Notes: a model not told the origin generated them from the sequence alone. A stretch of 34,304 nt of DNA from Ferruginibacter sp. (GCA_019638635.1 JAHBTM010000021.1:1-34304); one strand, 5' to 3'; positions 1 through 8,555 are shown, counted from the stretch's first letter. Translations and numbers: made by a program.

Positions 1-1361
1 GGCCGTGGCGCGCCGCTCAAGATTGCATGTTGCGCCTGCAAGCCGCCAACCGCCTTGAACTGATACATAAAGTGGTGGTGCTGTTGTATGGTTCGCTCGC
101 AAAAACAGGAATTGGTCATGGTACAGATATTGCCGTTCAGCTCGGCCTCAGTGGAGATGATCCAGTAACTTTTGATGTAAATGCCATTCAGCCTAAAATT
201 CAGTACATACGGGAAAATCATCAACTCACCTTAGCGGGTACACGAAAAGTTCGTTTTCATCCCGAAGAAGACATTGTGTTTTTATATACCGAATCACTGC
301 CGTTTCATCCTAATGCGATGAGCATTCTGGTGAGTTTTGAAGATGGTCAGTCGGAATCTTTTACGTATTATTCTATCGGGGGTGGTTTTATTCAGCGGGA
401 AGGTGAGGATACGAATAGTGCAGCCCATTCGGTAGAATTGCCCTTTCCGGTAAATACAGCGGCAGATTTATTACACTGGTGCAGAAAGACCGGGCTCAAC
501 ATTTCAGAAGTAGTGAACGAAAATGAACAAGCCTGGCGCCCGGCGGAAGATACCCGTGCCGGTGTATTACGCATTTTTGAAGTAATGAAACAATGTGTGT
601 ACCGTGGCTGCCATACAGAGGGAGAATTACCCGGAGGGTTGCAGGTTAAACGCAGGGCCGCTACATTGAATAAAAAGCTGTTGAAAGGGGTTACGTATAA
701 CAGTTATGAAGAATGGCTGAATTTTGTAAAACACTCCGGGTATACGTTCAGAAATATATTAGATTGGGTGAGTTGTTTTGCCCTCGCAGTGAATGAAGAA
801 AATGCAGCCTTTGGCCGTGTGGTTACCGCACCTACCAACGGTGCTGCCGGGGTTATTCCGGCCGTATTGATGTACTATATTATTTTTGATGATAAAGAAA
901 AAACAGAGGATGATATTATCCATTTTCTTTTAACCGCTTCTGAAATCGGAAGTATTTTCAAAAAAGGAGCTACCATTTCTGCTGCTATGGGTGGATGCCA
1001 GGCTGAAATCGGTGTAAGCAGTGCCATGGCGGCAGCCGCACTCACCGAAGCCATGGGCGGCACACAACGTCAGGCATTGATGGCCGCCGAAATTGCAATG
1101 GAACATCACCTGGGCATGACTTGCGATCCTATTGCCGGGCTGGTACAAATACCATGCATTGAACGCAATGCGATGGGAGCCATCAAAGCTATTACGGCCT
1201 CACAACTCGCTCTTCAGAGTACGCCCGATTTTGCACGGGTAAGCCTGGATGGAGTGATTAAAACCATGTGGGATACGGCCAAGGATATGAACTCCAAATA
1301 CAAGGAAACAGCCGATGGCGGGCTGGCAGTGAACGTACCATTGAGTTTAAGTGAATGTTGA
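1..1361 (+). CDS. sdaA: L-serine dehydratase (L-serine ammonia-lyase), iron-sulfur type, 5' end missing
   Basis: Deaminates L-serine to pyruvate and ammonia in the cytoplasm. The open frame runs in from the left edge: before the first ATG (base 27) it reads PWRAAQDC, which continues the family's SSHT-x-GPxxAA substrate-binding motif, so about 20-30 N-terminal residues lie outside the window and base 27 is not the true start. The beta domain comes first, then the alpha domain with [14 protein letters not shown], the [12 protein letters not shown] segment (Cys codon at 996-998), MTCDPIAGL and [11 protein letters not shown]. These three cysteines are the expected ligands of a catalytic [4Fe-4S] cluster. 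The protein ends in Cys directly before the stop, matching the single-chain bacterial enzymes in which the C-terminal Cys is the fourth ligand. The family assignment is firm; the symbol is by family. Confidence 0.93.
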   Translation, partial: PWRAAQDCMLRLQAANRLELIHKVVVLLYGSLAKTGIGHGTDIAVQLGLSGDDPVTFDVNAIQPKIQYIRENHQLTLAGTRKVRFHPEEDIVFLYTESLPFHPNAMSILVSFEDGQSESFTYYSIGGGFIQREGEDTNSAAHSVELPFPVNTAADLLHWCRKTGLNISEVVNENEQAWRPAEDTRAGVLRIFEVMKQCVYRGCHTEGELPGGLQVKRRAATLNKKLLKGVTYNSYEEWLNFVKHSGYTFRNILDWVSCFALAVNEENAAFGRVVTAPTNGAAGVIPAVLMYYIIFDDKEKTEDDIIHFLLTASEIGSIFKKGATISAAMGGCQAEIGVSSAMAAAALTEAMGGTQRQALMAAEIAMEHHLGMTCDPIAGLVQIPCIERNAMGAIKAITASQLALQSTPDFARVSLDGVIKTMWDTAKDMNSKYKETADGGLAVNVPLSLSEC

Positions 1362-1386
1362 TAATGGGTGATTGTACAAAGCTTCT

Positions 1387-1824
1387 TTACATCTTATAAC
1401 TTCTGCGTATATCCCTTTCCGTTTCCCGGGCTTTAATGGTTTCGCGTTTATCGAAGTTTTTCTTTCCTTTACCCAATCCGATTTCTAATTTAAAATAACC
1501 ACTATCTGCAAGGAATAATCTCAAGGGTACTATGGTATATCCTTTCTCTTTGCTTTTGGCTTCCAGTTTTCGCAACTCCCTTTTGGTTAGCAATAATTTT
1601 CTTTCTTGTAAAGGTTCATGATTGGTGTATGTTCCAAACGCATACGGTGAAATGTGCAGGTTTTTTACGTACAGTTCCCCTTGGTGGAAGATGCAATAAC
1701 TGTCTACAAAACTGGCCCGCCCCGCACGTAGGGATTTGATTTCCGTACCACTCAACACCATGCCTGCTGTGTATCGCGCTTCAAAGAAAAAATCGTGTGT
1801 GGCCTTTTTGTTATTGATTTCCAT
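1387..1824 (-). CDS. smpB: SsrA (tmRNA)-binding protein SmpB
   Basis: SmpB binds tmRNA and delivers it to stalled ribosomes for trans-translation. The 145-residue product starts MEINNKKATHDFFF and has the family core: EARYTAGMVLSGTEIKSLRAG, then the YVKNLHISPY region, the RKLLLTKREL stretch, and a basic C-terminal tail GKGKKNFDKRETIKAR that enters the ribosomal A site in this family. The frame could begin 15 codons earlier (base 1869), but those codons lie over a promoter box (1838-1845), so the internal ATG is preferred. It is divergent from the downstream permease gene. The length is normal for SmpB. The tmRNA gene itself is not in this window. Confidence 0.95.
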   Translation of the reverse strand: MEINNKKATHDFFFEARYTAGMVLSGTEIKSLRAGRASFVDSYCIFHQGELYVKNLHISPYAFGTYTNHEPLQERKLLLTKRELRKLEAKSKEKGYTIVPLRLFLADSGYFKLEIGLGKGKKNFDKRETIKARETERDIRRSYKM

Positions 1825-1837
1825 AAATGTAGTGATG

Positions 1838-1845
1838 CAAAAATA
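1838..1845 (-). promoter_or_regulatory. Bacteroidota -7 promoter box for smpB
   Basis: TATTTTTG on the minus strand matches TAnnTTTG exactly and continues as GCATCA. It lies 13 bases before the preferred smpB ATG. No exact TTG box is found 19-20 bases upstream. Confidence 0.55.
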
Positions 1846-1949
1846 GTGAATAAAAACCGGCCTGTACATTTCCCGGGATCTGGTTTTTTGTACACATGGA
1901 GGCCTCTGTACGAGCCGTATTGATTAACTTCAATCAAAATACTCATGCC

Positions 1950-3020
1950 ATGGCAACTACCAATCCAACTTCTCCATTATCCAAAACAGTTCAGTTGTTA
2001 TTGTTGTTCATCCTGGTGACGGTGGTGTTGTATTATTCGAAAGCACTATTAATTCCCATTGCTTTTGCCGGATTACTGGCGATGGTTTTATTGCCCCTCA
2101 ACCGTTGGTTAGAAATGAAAAAGATGAAACGTATTTGGGCTGTATTGTTATCCACCGTTGTTTTTATATTGGGGGTTGTAGGTGTTATATGGTTGGTGTC
2201 CTGGCAAATTGGCAATGTGGCCAGTGATGCATTTAAGATGGAGGGTAAACTGGAGGAAATTATCCAGAGCATTCAGCAAATGATTAAAGATACATTGGGC
2301 ATCTCCAAACAAATGCAGGAGCAGATGGTTCAACAAAACAAAGAGAAAGGTGCTGCTACGGTTGGAAAAGGGCTGGTTGGTGTGGCGGGTTATATATGGA
2401 CTTTCCTCATTGATTTTGTGTTGGTGGCGGTGTACCTTTTTTTATTTCTGTATTATCGTTCTCATATTAAGAAATTTATTTTGAATGTTTCAGCATTTGG
2501 CCACAAGGATAAAACGGAAAATGCTTTAGAGCAATCTACTCAGGTGGGGCAGCAATACCTTACCGGACTTTCATTGATGATTCTTTGCCTATGGGTGATG
2601 TATGGTGTGGCATTCAGCATAATTGGTGTAAAGTATGCATTATTCTTTGCCATATTATGTGGATTGCTGGAGATGATTCCATTTGTTGGAAACCTAACCG
2701 GTACTTCACTCACGGTACTGTTTAGCCTAAGTCAGGGTGCAGATATTCGAATGGTGATTGCCATCATTGTTACGTACGCACTGGTTCAGTTCATACAAAC
2801 CTATCTGATTGAACCCCTGGTGGTTGGTGCCAAAGTGAACATTAATCCCTTATTCACCATATTGGTATTGGTAGCGGGTGAAATGGTTTGGGGCATTCCG
2901 GGTTTGGTGCTGGCTATTCCGCTGCTGGCTATCCTTAAAATTATTTTCGATCATTTTGAGCCACTGAAACCTTATGGTGAGTTGATAGGTGAGGTAAAGA
3001 AGAAAAAGATGAAGAAGTAA
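1950..3020 (+). CDS. AI-2E family transporter / PerM-like permease
   Basis: This is a 356-residue polytopic inner-membrane protein of the AI-2E (TqsA/YdiK/PerM) family. Hydrophobic segments lie at about residues 13-50 (two), 62-85, 145-168 and four more between 210 and 335. A hydrophilic, helical stretch at about 90-140 (KMEGKLEEIIQSIQQMIKD) precedes TM4, as is usual in the family. The C-terminal half carries the family features GLLEMIPFVGNLTG and LIEPLVVGAKVNINPLFTIL. Substrates vary or are unknown (autoinducer-2, or ions by proton exchange in some members), so no specific cargo is claimed. The frame is open from base 1896, but the hydrophobic region begins shortly after the ATG at 1950 and the earlier 18 residues look unlike a leader; that start is a judgement. 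It is divergent from smpB. Confidence 0.85.
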   Translation: MATTNPTSPLSKTVQLLLLFILVTVVLYYSKALLIPIAFAGLLAMVLLPLNRWLEMKKMKRIWAVLLSTVVFILGVVGVIWLVSWQIGNVASDAFKMEGKLEEIIQSIQQMIKDTLGISKQMQEQMVQQNKEKGAATVGKGLVGVAGYIWTFLIDFVLVAVYLFLFLYYRSHIKKFILNVSAFGHKDKTENALEQSTQVGQQYLTGLSLMILCLWVMYGVAFSIIGVKYALFFAILCGLLEMIPFVGNLTGTSLTVLFSLSQGADIRMVIAIIVTYALVQFIQTYLIEPLVVGAKVNINPLFTILVLVAGEMVWGIPGLVLAIPLLAILKIIFDHFEPLKPYGELIGEVKKKKMKK

Positions 3021-3452
3021 CCGGAGGCTGGTGTATAGTAATGGCTTCGGGAACTTAAGTCTTCAACCGGTATGTAACTTCTAACTTCAAATATTTTTTT
3101 TCTGTTGTCGTTGCAACTGAAGTTGTGATTTCTTATACATTAGTGAAAACAAATTCCCGCGAAACACCGCAAAAATTGCGCTGAATTACCGCAGAGGTGT
3201 ACCAATCAAATTCAGCGAACATCCGCGAAAATATCAGCTTGACTCTGGGGGATTAAAGATTCATCTCTTTCTGTTTTATTTTCTTAATGACATAGAAAAA
3301 AAATACATCAACCAGTTTATGTAATTCCAAATTTTCAAAAATACACTAGTTGGTGTAACAAAAATAAAAGTAACGAGGAGTAACAAACGCACGCAGTGTA
3401 TAGATTACTCAGGTTAAAAAATGTATTGTAGTCAGATAATCATCGTATGTAC
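3021..3452. other. Intergenic region without a recognised gene
   Basis: About 430 bases with no convincing reading frame. The first half contains several degenerate CCGCGAAA/CCGCAAA words (about 3155-3230) and a perfect 9-bp inverted repeat, CGCTGAATT (3179-3187) with AATTCAGCG (3209-3217), around a 21-base loop. The rest is AT-rich and featureless up to the accD terminator. Confidence 0.5.
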
Positions 3453-3482
3453 AAAAAAAGGGAAACCACCGGCTCCCCTTTT
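3453..3482 (-). terminator. Intrinsic terminator downstream of accD
   Basis: Read on the minus strand, AAAAGGGGAGCC pairs with GGTTTCCCTTTT (two G-U pairs) around a three-base loop and runs into seven T residues. It lies 20 bases beyond the accD stop. Confidence 0.75.
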
Positions 3483-3503
3483 AATAATATAATTTTTGTT
3501 TTA

Positions 3504-4418
3504 TCAGCTTTTAAACAACAAAATCAACTGGGCAATTTTGTCTTTTAGATCTTTACGTGCTACAATGAAATCTAAAAAACCGTGCTCCAGCAAAAATTCA
3601 CTGCGCTGGAAACCTTCCGGTAAATCTTTCTTAATCGTTTCCTTGATAACCCTGGGGCCTGCAAAGCCAATCAACGCATCGGGTTCACCAATAATGATAT
3701 CGCCCAGCATAGCAAAAGATGCCGTGGTGCCTCCAAACGTAGGATCGGTACATAGAGAAATATACGGCACTTTAGCATCGCTCAATTGCTTCAACTTACC
3801 CGATGTTTTCGCCAGTTGCATTAAAGAAAAAGCACTCTCCATCATGCGCGCGCCACCACTTTTATTGATAATCATAAATGGTATGCGGTGCTCAATGCAA
3901 TAATCACAACCCCGACTGATTTTTTCACCCATTACGCTGCCCAAACTTCCTCCGATAAATTCAAAATCCATACAGGCTACTACTAAGTCTTGTCCGTGTA
4001 CCTTACCATGTGCAACGGTTATCGAATCATGTATGTCTGTTTTGGAATACGTTTCTTCTAATCGCTTGGAGTAGGGCTTGAGGTCAACAAAACCTAAATG
4101 GTCTTTAGATTTGATGTTGGCAAACAGTTCCACAAATACATTATCGTCGAATAAAATCTGAAAATACTCATCGCTTCCAATGCGGTGGTGGTATTCGCAT
4201 TTCGGACAAACATATTTGTTTTCGTCGAGTTCAGTTATGGTACAGGTGTATTTGCAGGAAGGGCATTTGGTCCATAAACCCTCGGGCGCATCTTTTTTCT
4301 CCTTGGTAGAAGTTAAGATGCCCTTTTTTATGCGTTTGAACCAACTCGTTTTTTCCTCACCTTCCAGTTGCGGATCATCTCCCGCAAGGTTTGCTGAAAA
4401 ATCCTCTTCTTGTTTCAT
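3504..4418 (-). CDS. accD: Acetyl-CoA carboxylase carboxyltransferase subunit beta
   Basis: AccD with AccA transfers the carboxyl group from biotin to acetyl-CoA to give malonyl-CoA, the first step of fatty acid synthesis. The 304-residue length is typical. The N-terminal zinc ribbon is intact, with Cys pairs at residues 52/55 (CPSC) and 71/74 (CPKC). The carboxyltransferase core follows: [21 protein letters not shown], then [20 protein letters not shown], then [19 protein letters not shown] and [11 protein letters not shown]. accA is not next to it in this window, as is common. It lies 67 bases downstream of fbaB on the same strand, but a strong hairpin sits between them, so it probably has its own promoter (TAATTTG lies about 6 bases before the ATG). 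Confidence 0.96.
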   Translation of the reverse strand: MKQEEDFSANLAGDDPQLEGEEKTSWFKRIKKGILTSTKEKKDAPEGLWTKCPSCKYTCTITELDENKYVCPKCEYHHRIGSDEYFQILFDDNVFVELFANIKSKDHLGFVDLKPYSKRLEETYSKTDIHDSITVAHGKVHGQDLVVACMDFEFIGGSLGSVMGEKISRGCDYCIEHRIPFMIINKSGGARMMESAFSLMQLAKTSGKLKQLSDAKVPYISLCTDPTFGGTTASFAMLGDIIIGEPDALIGFAGPRVIKETIKKDLPEGFQRSEFLLEHGFLDFIVARKDLKDKIAQLILLFKS

Positions 4419-4436
4419 CCGTTCAAATTAGGCGTT

Positions 4437-4477
4437 GAAATAAAGGGGGAACACACCCAATGGCAACGGTTCCCCCC
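4437..4477 (-). terminator. Intrinsic terminator downstream of fbaB
   Basis: Bases 4445-4452 (GGGGGAAC) pair perfectly with 4469-4476 (GTTCCCCC). On the minus strand the stem is followed by TTTATTT. On the plus strand the same stem is followed by six T residues at about 4479-4484, so it may act in both directions. Confidence 0.7.
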
Positions 4478-4485
4478 ATTTTTTA

Positions 4486-5541
4486 CTATGCAATAGTAAT
4501 GCTTTTATCCAGATAAACATCCTGAATGGCGTTCAGCAGTTCAATGCCTTCACCCATGGGTTTCTGGAAAGCTTTTCTACCACTGATCAGCCCCATACCG
4601 CCGGCACGTTTGTTCACCACGGCGGTCGTTACGGCTTCTGCCATATCGGTAGCCCCCATGCTTTCTCCACCGGAGTTTATCAATCCTACACGGCCCATGT
4701 AGCAATTGGCCACTTGGTAGCGTGCCAGATCAATCGGATGATCGGTCGTTAATTTTTCATATACCAACTTGCTGGTTTTACCATGCTTGGTTGCCAGGTA
4801 TCCGCCATTGTTGGTAGGTAATTTTTGTTTGATGATATCTGCCTGAATAGTAACCCCCAGGTGATTGGCCTGACCGGTAAAATCAGCCGCTGCGCTGTAA
4901 TCCACACCATCTACTTTAAAAGCATTGTTCCGTACATAGCACCACAATACGGTCGTCATGCCCAACTCATGTGCCAGTTCAAAAGCTTGAGCCACTTCCT
5001 GCAACTGACGGCCACTTTCGTGGCTTCCCCAATAAATGGTAGCACCTACAGAACAGGCACCCATGTTCCAGGCATCTTTTATCTGGCCGAACATCACCTG
5101 ATCAAACTTGTTAGGGTAACTCAAAAATTCGTTGTGGTTAATCTTTACCATCATCGGAATTTTGTGTGCATACTTACGGCTCACACTGGCCAATACACCG
5201 TAGGTAGATGCCACGGCGTTGCAACCGGCTTCAATAGCCAGTTTTACTATATTTTCAGGATCGAAATAAATGGGGTTAGGAGCGAACGATGCACCACCAC
5301 TGTGTTCAATGCCCTGGTCAACCGGAAGAATAGATACATAACCCGTACCGGCCAAGCGGCCGTGGTGTAACATGGCATGTAAGCTGCGCAGGGTTTGATT
5401 GCTGCGGTTGCTATCCATCCATTGTTCTACATGGTTCGGACCGGGAAGGTGTAATTGGTCTTTAGAAATGGTTTTACACTCGTGGTTCAGCAGGTGGTCT
5501 GCATTTTTACCGAGTAACTCAACAATTTTGCTGTTAGCCAT
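4486..5541 (-). CDS. fbaB: Class I fructose-bisphosphate aldolase (FbaB/DhnA type)
   Basis: Cleaves fructose 1,6-bisphosphate to dihydroxyacetone phosphate and glyceraldehyde 3-phosphate through a Schiff base, without a metal. The 351-residue product has the family motifs PVDQGIEHS (residues 73-81), [40 protein letters not shown] and, late, [17 protein letters not shown] with GLISGRKAF (phosphate-binding loops of the TIM barrel). Lys238 in [10 protein letters not shown] aligns by context with the Schiff-base lysine of the family; that residue call is inference. It has a TAnnTTTG box close upstream and a terminator downstream, so it appears to be monocistronic. Confidence 0.94.
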   Translation of the reverse strand: MANSKIVELLGKNADHLLNHECKTISKDQLHLPGPNHVEQWMDSNRSNQTLRSLHAMLHHGRLAGTGYVSILPVDQGIEHSGGASFAPNPIYFDPENIVKLAIEAGCNAVASTYGVLASVSRKYAHKIPMMVKINHNEFLSYPNKFDQVMFGQIKDAWNMGACSVGATIYWGSHESGRQLQEVAQAFELAHELGMTTVLWCYVRNNAFKVDGVDYSAAADFTGQANHLGVTIQADIIKQKLPTNNGGYLATKHGKTSKLVYEKLTTDHPIDLARYQVANCYMGRVGLINSGGESMGATDMAEAVTTAVVNKRAGGMGLISGRKAFQKPMGEGIELLNAIQDVYLDKSITIA

Positions 5542-5558
5542 GGTATATAAAATTTTGG

Positions 5559-5566
5559 CAAAAATA
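5559..5566 (-). promoter_or_regulatory. -7 promoter box for fbaB
   Basis: TATTTTTG on the minus strand matches TAnnTTTG exactly and lies 17 bases before the fbaB ATG. No clear TTG box is found at the expected distance. Confidence 0.5.
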
Positions 5567-5591
5567 CGGAACCCAACGGTTTAAAGTACAT

Positions 5592-6362
5592 CTATATGGC
5601 ATTGCCTGATTTGGCACGCAGTTCCTTGAAATACGGAAAGGCAAGGGCCATTCGTGAACCATACCAGCTGAAATATTCACCGTCTGCTAAAATGGTTTGT
5701 TGTTCAGGAAAGTTTTCACGAAAATATGCGAGGTGTTTCTCACGGAAAGGATAGGGTTCGCTGGATAGGAGGATGTATTGCGCCCCGCTGTTGCGTATAT
5801 CCTCGTCAGTTATTTCAGGATAACGGATTTGATTTTCAAAACAATTGCTGAAACCAGCCACACGCATCATATCATTGATAAAAGTATCTCCGCCGATTGT
5901 CATGAACGGATCTTTCCAAATCAGGTATACTGCAGGAATGGGGTCGGGCAGGGTGGAGGGTATTTCTTTTTGAATTCGTTGTATCCATTCCTCAGCCAGC
6001 GCATCACGGTGAGTTAGCCTACCTATATGATCTATCATTTGTAGTGCCTGGGGAATATTATGGATATCGGTTAGCCATACGGGGAATTCCGATGCCAGTG
6101 TATTGATTTGCTCCTGTACATTTTCTTCGCGGTTGGCGATGATTAGATCGGGCTGAAGCGCACGCACTTTTTCAATATGTACTGTTTTGGTGCCTCCTAC
6201 GCGGGGTTTACTGCGAAACCATGTTTCGGGATGTACACAAAATTTGGTGATGCCTGCGGTTTCGGCTTCCAGGTGCAAATTGTACAACAACTCTGTAACC
6301 GAGGGTACCAGCGAAACAATGCGTTGAGGAGGATCGGGCAGGGTGGGAAGTGATAAGAACAT
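5592..6362 (-). CDS. BtuF/TroA-like ABC-type substrate-binding protein (helical backbone metal receptor)
   Basis: A 256-residue protein of the class III periplasmic-binding-protein fold that binds cobalamin, haem or ferric chelates in characterised relatives. Family features: PPQRIVSLVPSVTELLYNL at the start, GITKFCVHP, GGTKTVHIEKVRALQPDLIIAN, IWKDPFMTIGGDTFINDMM and PEITDEDIRNSGAQYILLSSEP. No lipobox and no good signal peptide is seen after the chosen start, as in several Bacteroidota relatives that carry no transporter genes alongside. The frame extends 15 codons further to 6407, but those codons overlap the terminator hairpin of the RNA-like locus at 6373-6415, so the ATG at 6362 is preferred. 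The ligand cannot be told from sequence. No cobalamin-riboswitch box GCCACTG is seen upstream. Confidence 0.8.
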   Translation of the reverse strand: MFLSLPTLPDPPQRIVSLVPSVTELLYNLHLEAETAGITKFCVHPETWFRSKPRVGGTKTVHIEKVRALQPDLIIANREENVQEQINTLASEFPVWLTDIHNIPQALQMIDHIGRLTHRDALAEEWIQRIQKEIPSTLPDPIPAVYLIWKDPFMTIGGDTFINDMMRVAGFSNCFENQIRYPEITDEDIRNSGAQYILLSSEPYPFREKHLAYFRENFPEQQTILADGEYFSWYGSRMALAFPYFKELRAKSGNAI

Positions 6363-6372
6363 GATGCAAAAT

Positions 6373-6415
6373 AAAAAAACTTCCGGGCTATTCATCTGAA
6401 TGAACAATCCGGAAG
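6373..6415 (-). terminator. Intrinsic terminator of RNA locus A
   Basis: On the minus strand CTTCCGG (6415-6409) pairs with CCGGAAG (6386-6380), with an inner TTCAT/ATGAA stem, followed by seven T residues and TATTTT. No protein gene lies upstream on this strand, so it terminates a non-coding transcript, or acts as a leader terminator for the BtuF-like gene that starts 11 bases downstream. Confidence 0.7.
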
Positions 6416-6878
6416 CAATGTATTTCGGATGCCAACTTTAACCCATATCAGTTGGTTTTTCAGGATGGACTTTAACTTTCAGAGGGGGTCTGTATGTTAA
6501 ATAAGTTTATCCTGGTTTCAGTAGGTCTTTTCGCCGGGGTGGGTAGCCGCGGGTTTAGGATAATGGATTACGGTTTTAGGAATCTGGATCTTTCCGGTTC
6601 TTCTCTGTTTCGCTTTCGCGTAACCGTTAGGATATTGGAAGCGGTTATTGGATTTATCTCTCGGTTTTTCGAAGGATGTTGGTCAAAGGATTTGGATGCG
6701 TTGGTCTTTTCTAAGGATATCGTTTATTCACCAAATACTCAAAAAACAAAATAGATAGAAGTTGACTGATATCGGATTTTTGTAGCTTTTCTAAATTGGA
6801 TATTGGAACTACTTTTCTTTTGGCTTTATCAGGATTCTTGGATATTGATTGATATTAATTCGTATCAATCAACTTCTG
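6373..6878 (-). ncRNA. Putative long non-coding RNA, locus A (about 500 nt), paralogue of the locus at 8645-9481
   Basis: The minus strand here has a promoter-like block at one end, a GC-rich intrinsic terminator at the other and no credible reading frame between. The expected 5' end, AGAAGTTGATTGATA, can pair locally with TATCAATCAA about 8 bases on, or over a longer range with ATATCAGTCAACTTCT (6772-6757); the two pairings exclude each other. The 3' third carries ACTGAAACCAGGA, then CCTGAAAAACCAAC followed by a short loop and AGTTGG. All of these blocks recur in the same order in the second locus, while the sequence between them diverges and keeps repeated CCAATATCC words. The RNA would be A/C-rich and G-poor. 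The strand was chosen from promoter and terminator strength; expression is inferred. Confidence 0.55.
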
Positions 6879-6881
6879 ATA

Positions 6882-6912
6882 CAAAGATGCGACGCTTTTA
6901 GGCCTGAATCAA
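6882..6912 (-). promoter_or_regulatory. Promoter-like block of RNA locus A with an overlapping dyad
   Basis: On the minus strand TTG (6912-6910), 20 bases, then CATCTTTG (6889-6882) fits the Bacteroidota TTG-N19/20-TAnnTTTG promoter except for the first base. The TTG overlaps one arm of an inverted repeat AAGAGC/GCTCTT (6911-6928). The same TTG, 20-base spacing, CATCTTTG and dyad occur at locus B. Confidence 0.55.
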
Positions 6913-6929
6913 GAGCGAAATTGCTCTTT

Positions 6930-7418
6930 TTTCGCAATGTCGAAATTGCACATTGCATCGTATATCGGCTATCTTTCACGTAGGGATACTACCTTTTGAC
7001 CTCTCGTATTTTTACGATTTTACGTATAAAACACATTAAAATACCCCTCATATATCAAAAAAATATCAGTTCGTTGCCTCACGCTTGCGGAAAGCACGCA
7101 ACATTTTTTTTCATTTTTCTTACTTTCAAAAGGTTGATTTTTCTTCAATCATCCTCTTTTCCTACCATACATGTTGCACAAAATTCAATCGTGTACCCAT
7201 AATACAGATGATGCTAGCTGAATAAAAAGAAAATGAGACATTAAAAACCTTTGGATGAAGGGCTGCCGGATTGAAGTGGTGCTGCGCAGCAGCTAAACGG
7301 AAAGCCGGAACTAAAGAAGATGAAAGTACTGAAGCCCACAGCCCCAAAGTCTTTAAAATATTATTGCTGTGCTGTTACCTATAATATCCTGCACATCTCA
7401 TCCTCATTCATTAAACAA
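6930..7418. other. Intergenic region upstream of the serine hydrolase
   Basis: No gene can be supported. The region is T-rich, and its short open frame at 6996-7202 has no family features. It contains a hairpin with a T run at 7073-7111 and a short palindrome GCTGCGCAGC at about 7281-7290. Confidence 0.45.
7073..7111 (+). terminator. Orphan terminator-like hairpin
   Basis: GTTGC (7073-7077) pairs with GCAAC (7098-7102), with an inner GCTT/AAGC stem, followed by A and eight T residues. No plus-strand gene precedes it, so it may end a short unannotated RNA or be chance. Confidence 0.35.
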
Positions 7419-7426
7419 TATCTTTG
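7419..7426 (+). promoter_or_regulatory. -7 promoter box for the serine hydrolase gene
   Basis: TATCTTTG is an exact TAnnTTTG match, 28 bases before the ATG at 7455. Confidence 0.5.
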
Positions 7427-7454
7427 CTGAGAGGTCTACTCCCAAATTTTTTTT

Positions 7455-8555
7455 ATGCTTAAATCTATTCAACTTCCCTTGAAGTGGTTGTTGTGTTTAT
7501 TGGTTTGCAGTGCGTGTTCAAAAGACAACAACCCGAATGCGCCCGAACCACCGCCAGCAGAATTTATGTATTTTCCACCGGTTGGCGGGAATGAATGGCA
7601 AACAAAATCGCCGGTTGCATTAGGATGGGATACAGCGCAGTTGAGTGATTTATATCAATACCTTGATCAGAAAAACACCAAAGCGTTTATTATTTTACAC
7701 AATGGCAAAATAGTAGTTGAAAAATATTTTGATGCCTTTACGGCCGACAGTATCTGGTATTGGGCATCTGCCGGTAAAACCGTTACTTCTATGCTGGTGG
7801 GCATTGCACAACAGGAAGGCTTATTAGATATTAATCAAAGCACATCGCAGTATATAGGAGCGGGGTGGACCAGCTTACCATCCGACAAAGAAAATCTCAT
7901 ACAGGTGAAACATCAGCTCACCATGACAACCGGGTTGAATGATGGCGTGGCAGATCCCGACTGTACATTACCGGAATGCCTAACCTATACGGCCGATGCG
8001 GGCACACGATGGGCCTATCACAATGCCGCCTACACGCTGTTGGATAAAGTGATTGAGCAAGTCAGCGGGTTAACGTTCAATCAATACTTTCAACAAAAAA
8101 TACGGAACCGGATTGGGATGAACGGAGTGTGGATTAAAACGCCCAATGCAAACAATGTGTATTTCAGTAATGCACGCAGCATGGCCCGTTTCGGTTTACT
8201 GATGCTCAACCGCGGTACATGGAACACTGAAAATATACTGAACGATTCTGTGTATTTTAATCAGATGATACACACTTCTCAAAACCTCAATGCCAGCTAT
8301 GGTTACCTAACCTGGTTGAATGGACAATCAGGACATATGCTGCCGGGATTGAGGATGGTGCTCTCCGGCTCCATCATTCCCGGAGCGCCCAACGATATGT
8401 ATGCGGCCCTGGGCAAAAACGATCAGAAACTCTATGTAGTTCCATCAAAAAAATTAGTCGTGATTCGGATGGGAGAATCGGCCGGGGCCATTCATTTTGC
8501 ACTGAGCGATTTTGATGATGAAATCTGGAGCCGGTTAAATAGTATCATGCCTTAA
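7455..8555 (+). CDS. Lipoprotein serine hydrolase, beta-lactamase (class C) family
   Basis: A 366-residue exported protein. The N-terminus (KWLLCLLVCSAC, then SKD) is a signal peptide with a lipobox-like CSAC, predicting lipidation at Cys21. The body is a serine beta-lactamase-like/penicillin-binding fold: SAGK at residues 105-108 is the SxxK nucleophile motif, YHN at 188-190 the YxN motif, and LTMTTGLNDG the usual segment between them. Family members include esterases, D-aminopeptidases and 6-aminohexanoate-dimer hydrolases, so neither substrate nor antibiotic resistance can be inferred. The gene sits alone between the two related RNA-like loci, with its own TATCTTTG promoter box. Its 3' end converges on the terminator of locus B. 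Confidence 0.88.
   Translation: MLKSIQLPLKWLLCLLVCSACSKDNNPNAPEPPPAEFMYFPPVGGNEWQTKSPVALGWDTAQLSDLYQYLDQKNTKAFIILHNGKIVVEKYFDAFTADSIWYWASAGKTVTSMLVGIAQQEGLLDINQSTSQYIGAGWTSLPSDKENLIQVKHQLTMTTGLNDGVADPDCTLPECLTYTADAGTRWAYHNAAYTLLDKVIEQVSGLTFNQYFQQKIRNRIGMNGVWIKTPNANNVYFSNARSMARFGLLMLNRGTWNTENILNDSVYFNQMIHTSQNLNASYGYLTWLNGQSGHMLPGLRMVLSGSIIPGAPNDMYAALGKNDQKLYVVPSKKLVVIRMGESAGAIHFALSDFDDEIWSRLNSIMP

Noticed and set aside
4825-5370. Plus-strand 181-codon open frame
   Set aside because: Antisense shadow of the class I aldolase gene, with no start context or recognisable domain.
6494-6754. Plus-strand 86-codon open frame over locus A
   Set aside because: It begins inside a block conserved as RNA with locus B, has no family resemblance and no counterpart frame in locus B.
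6373-6912. Cobalamin riboswitch upstream of the BtuF-like gene
   Set aside because: The conserved B12 box GCCACTG is not seen on the minus strand in this interval, and a paralogue of the same sequence lies at 8645-9514 without a downstream gene.
7281-7290. Palindrome GCTGCGCAGC as an operator
   Set aside because: It is isolated, short and 165 bases from the next start codon, with no second copy in the window, so chance is the simplest explanation.
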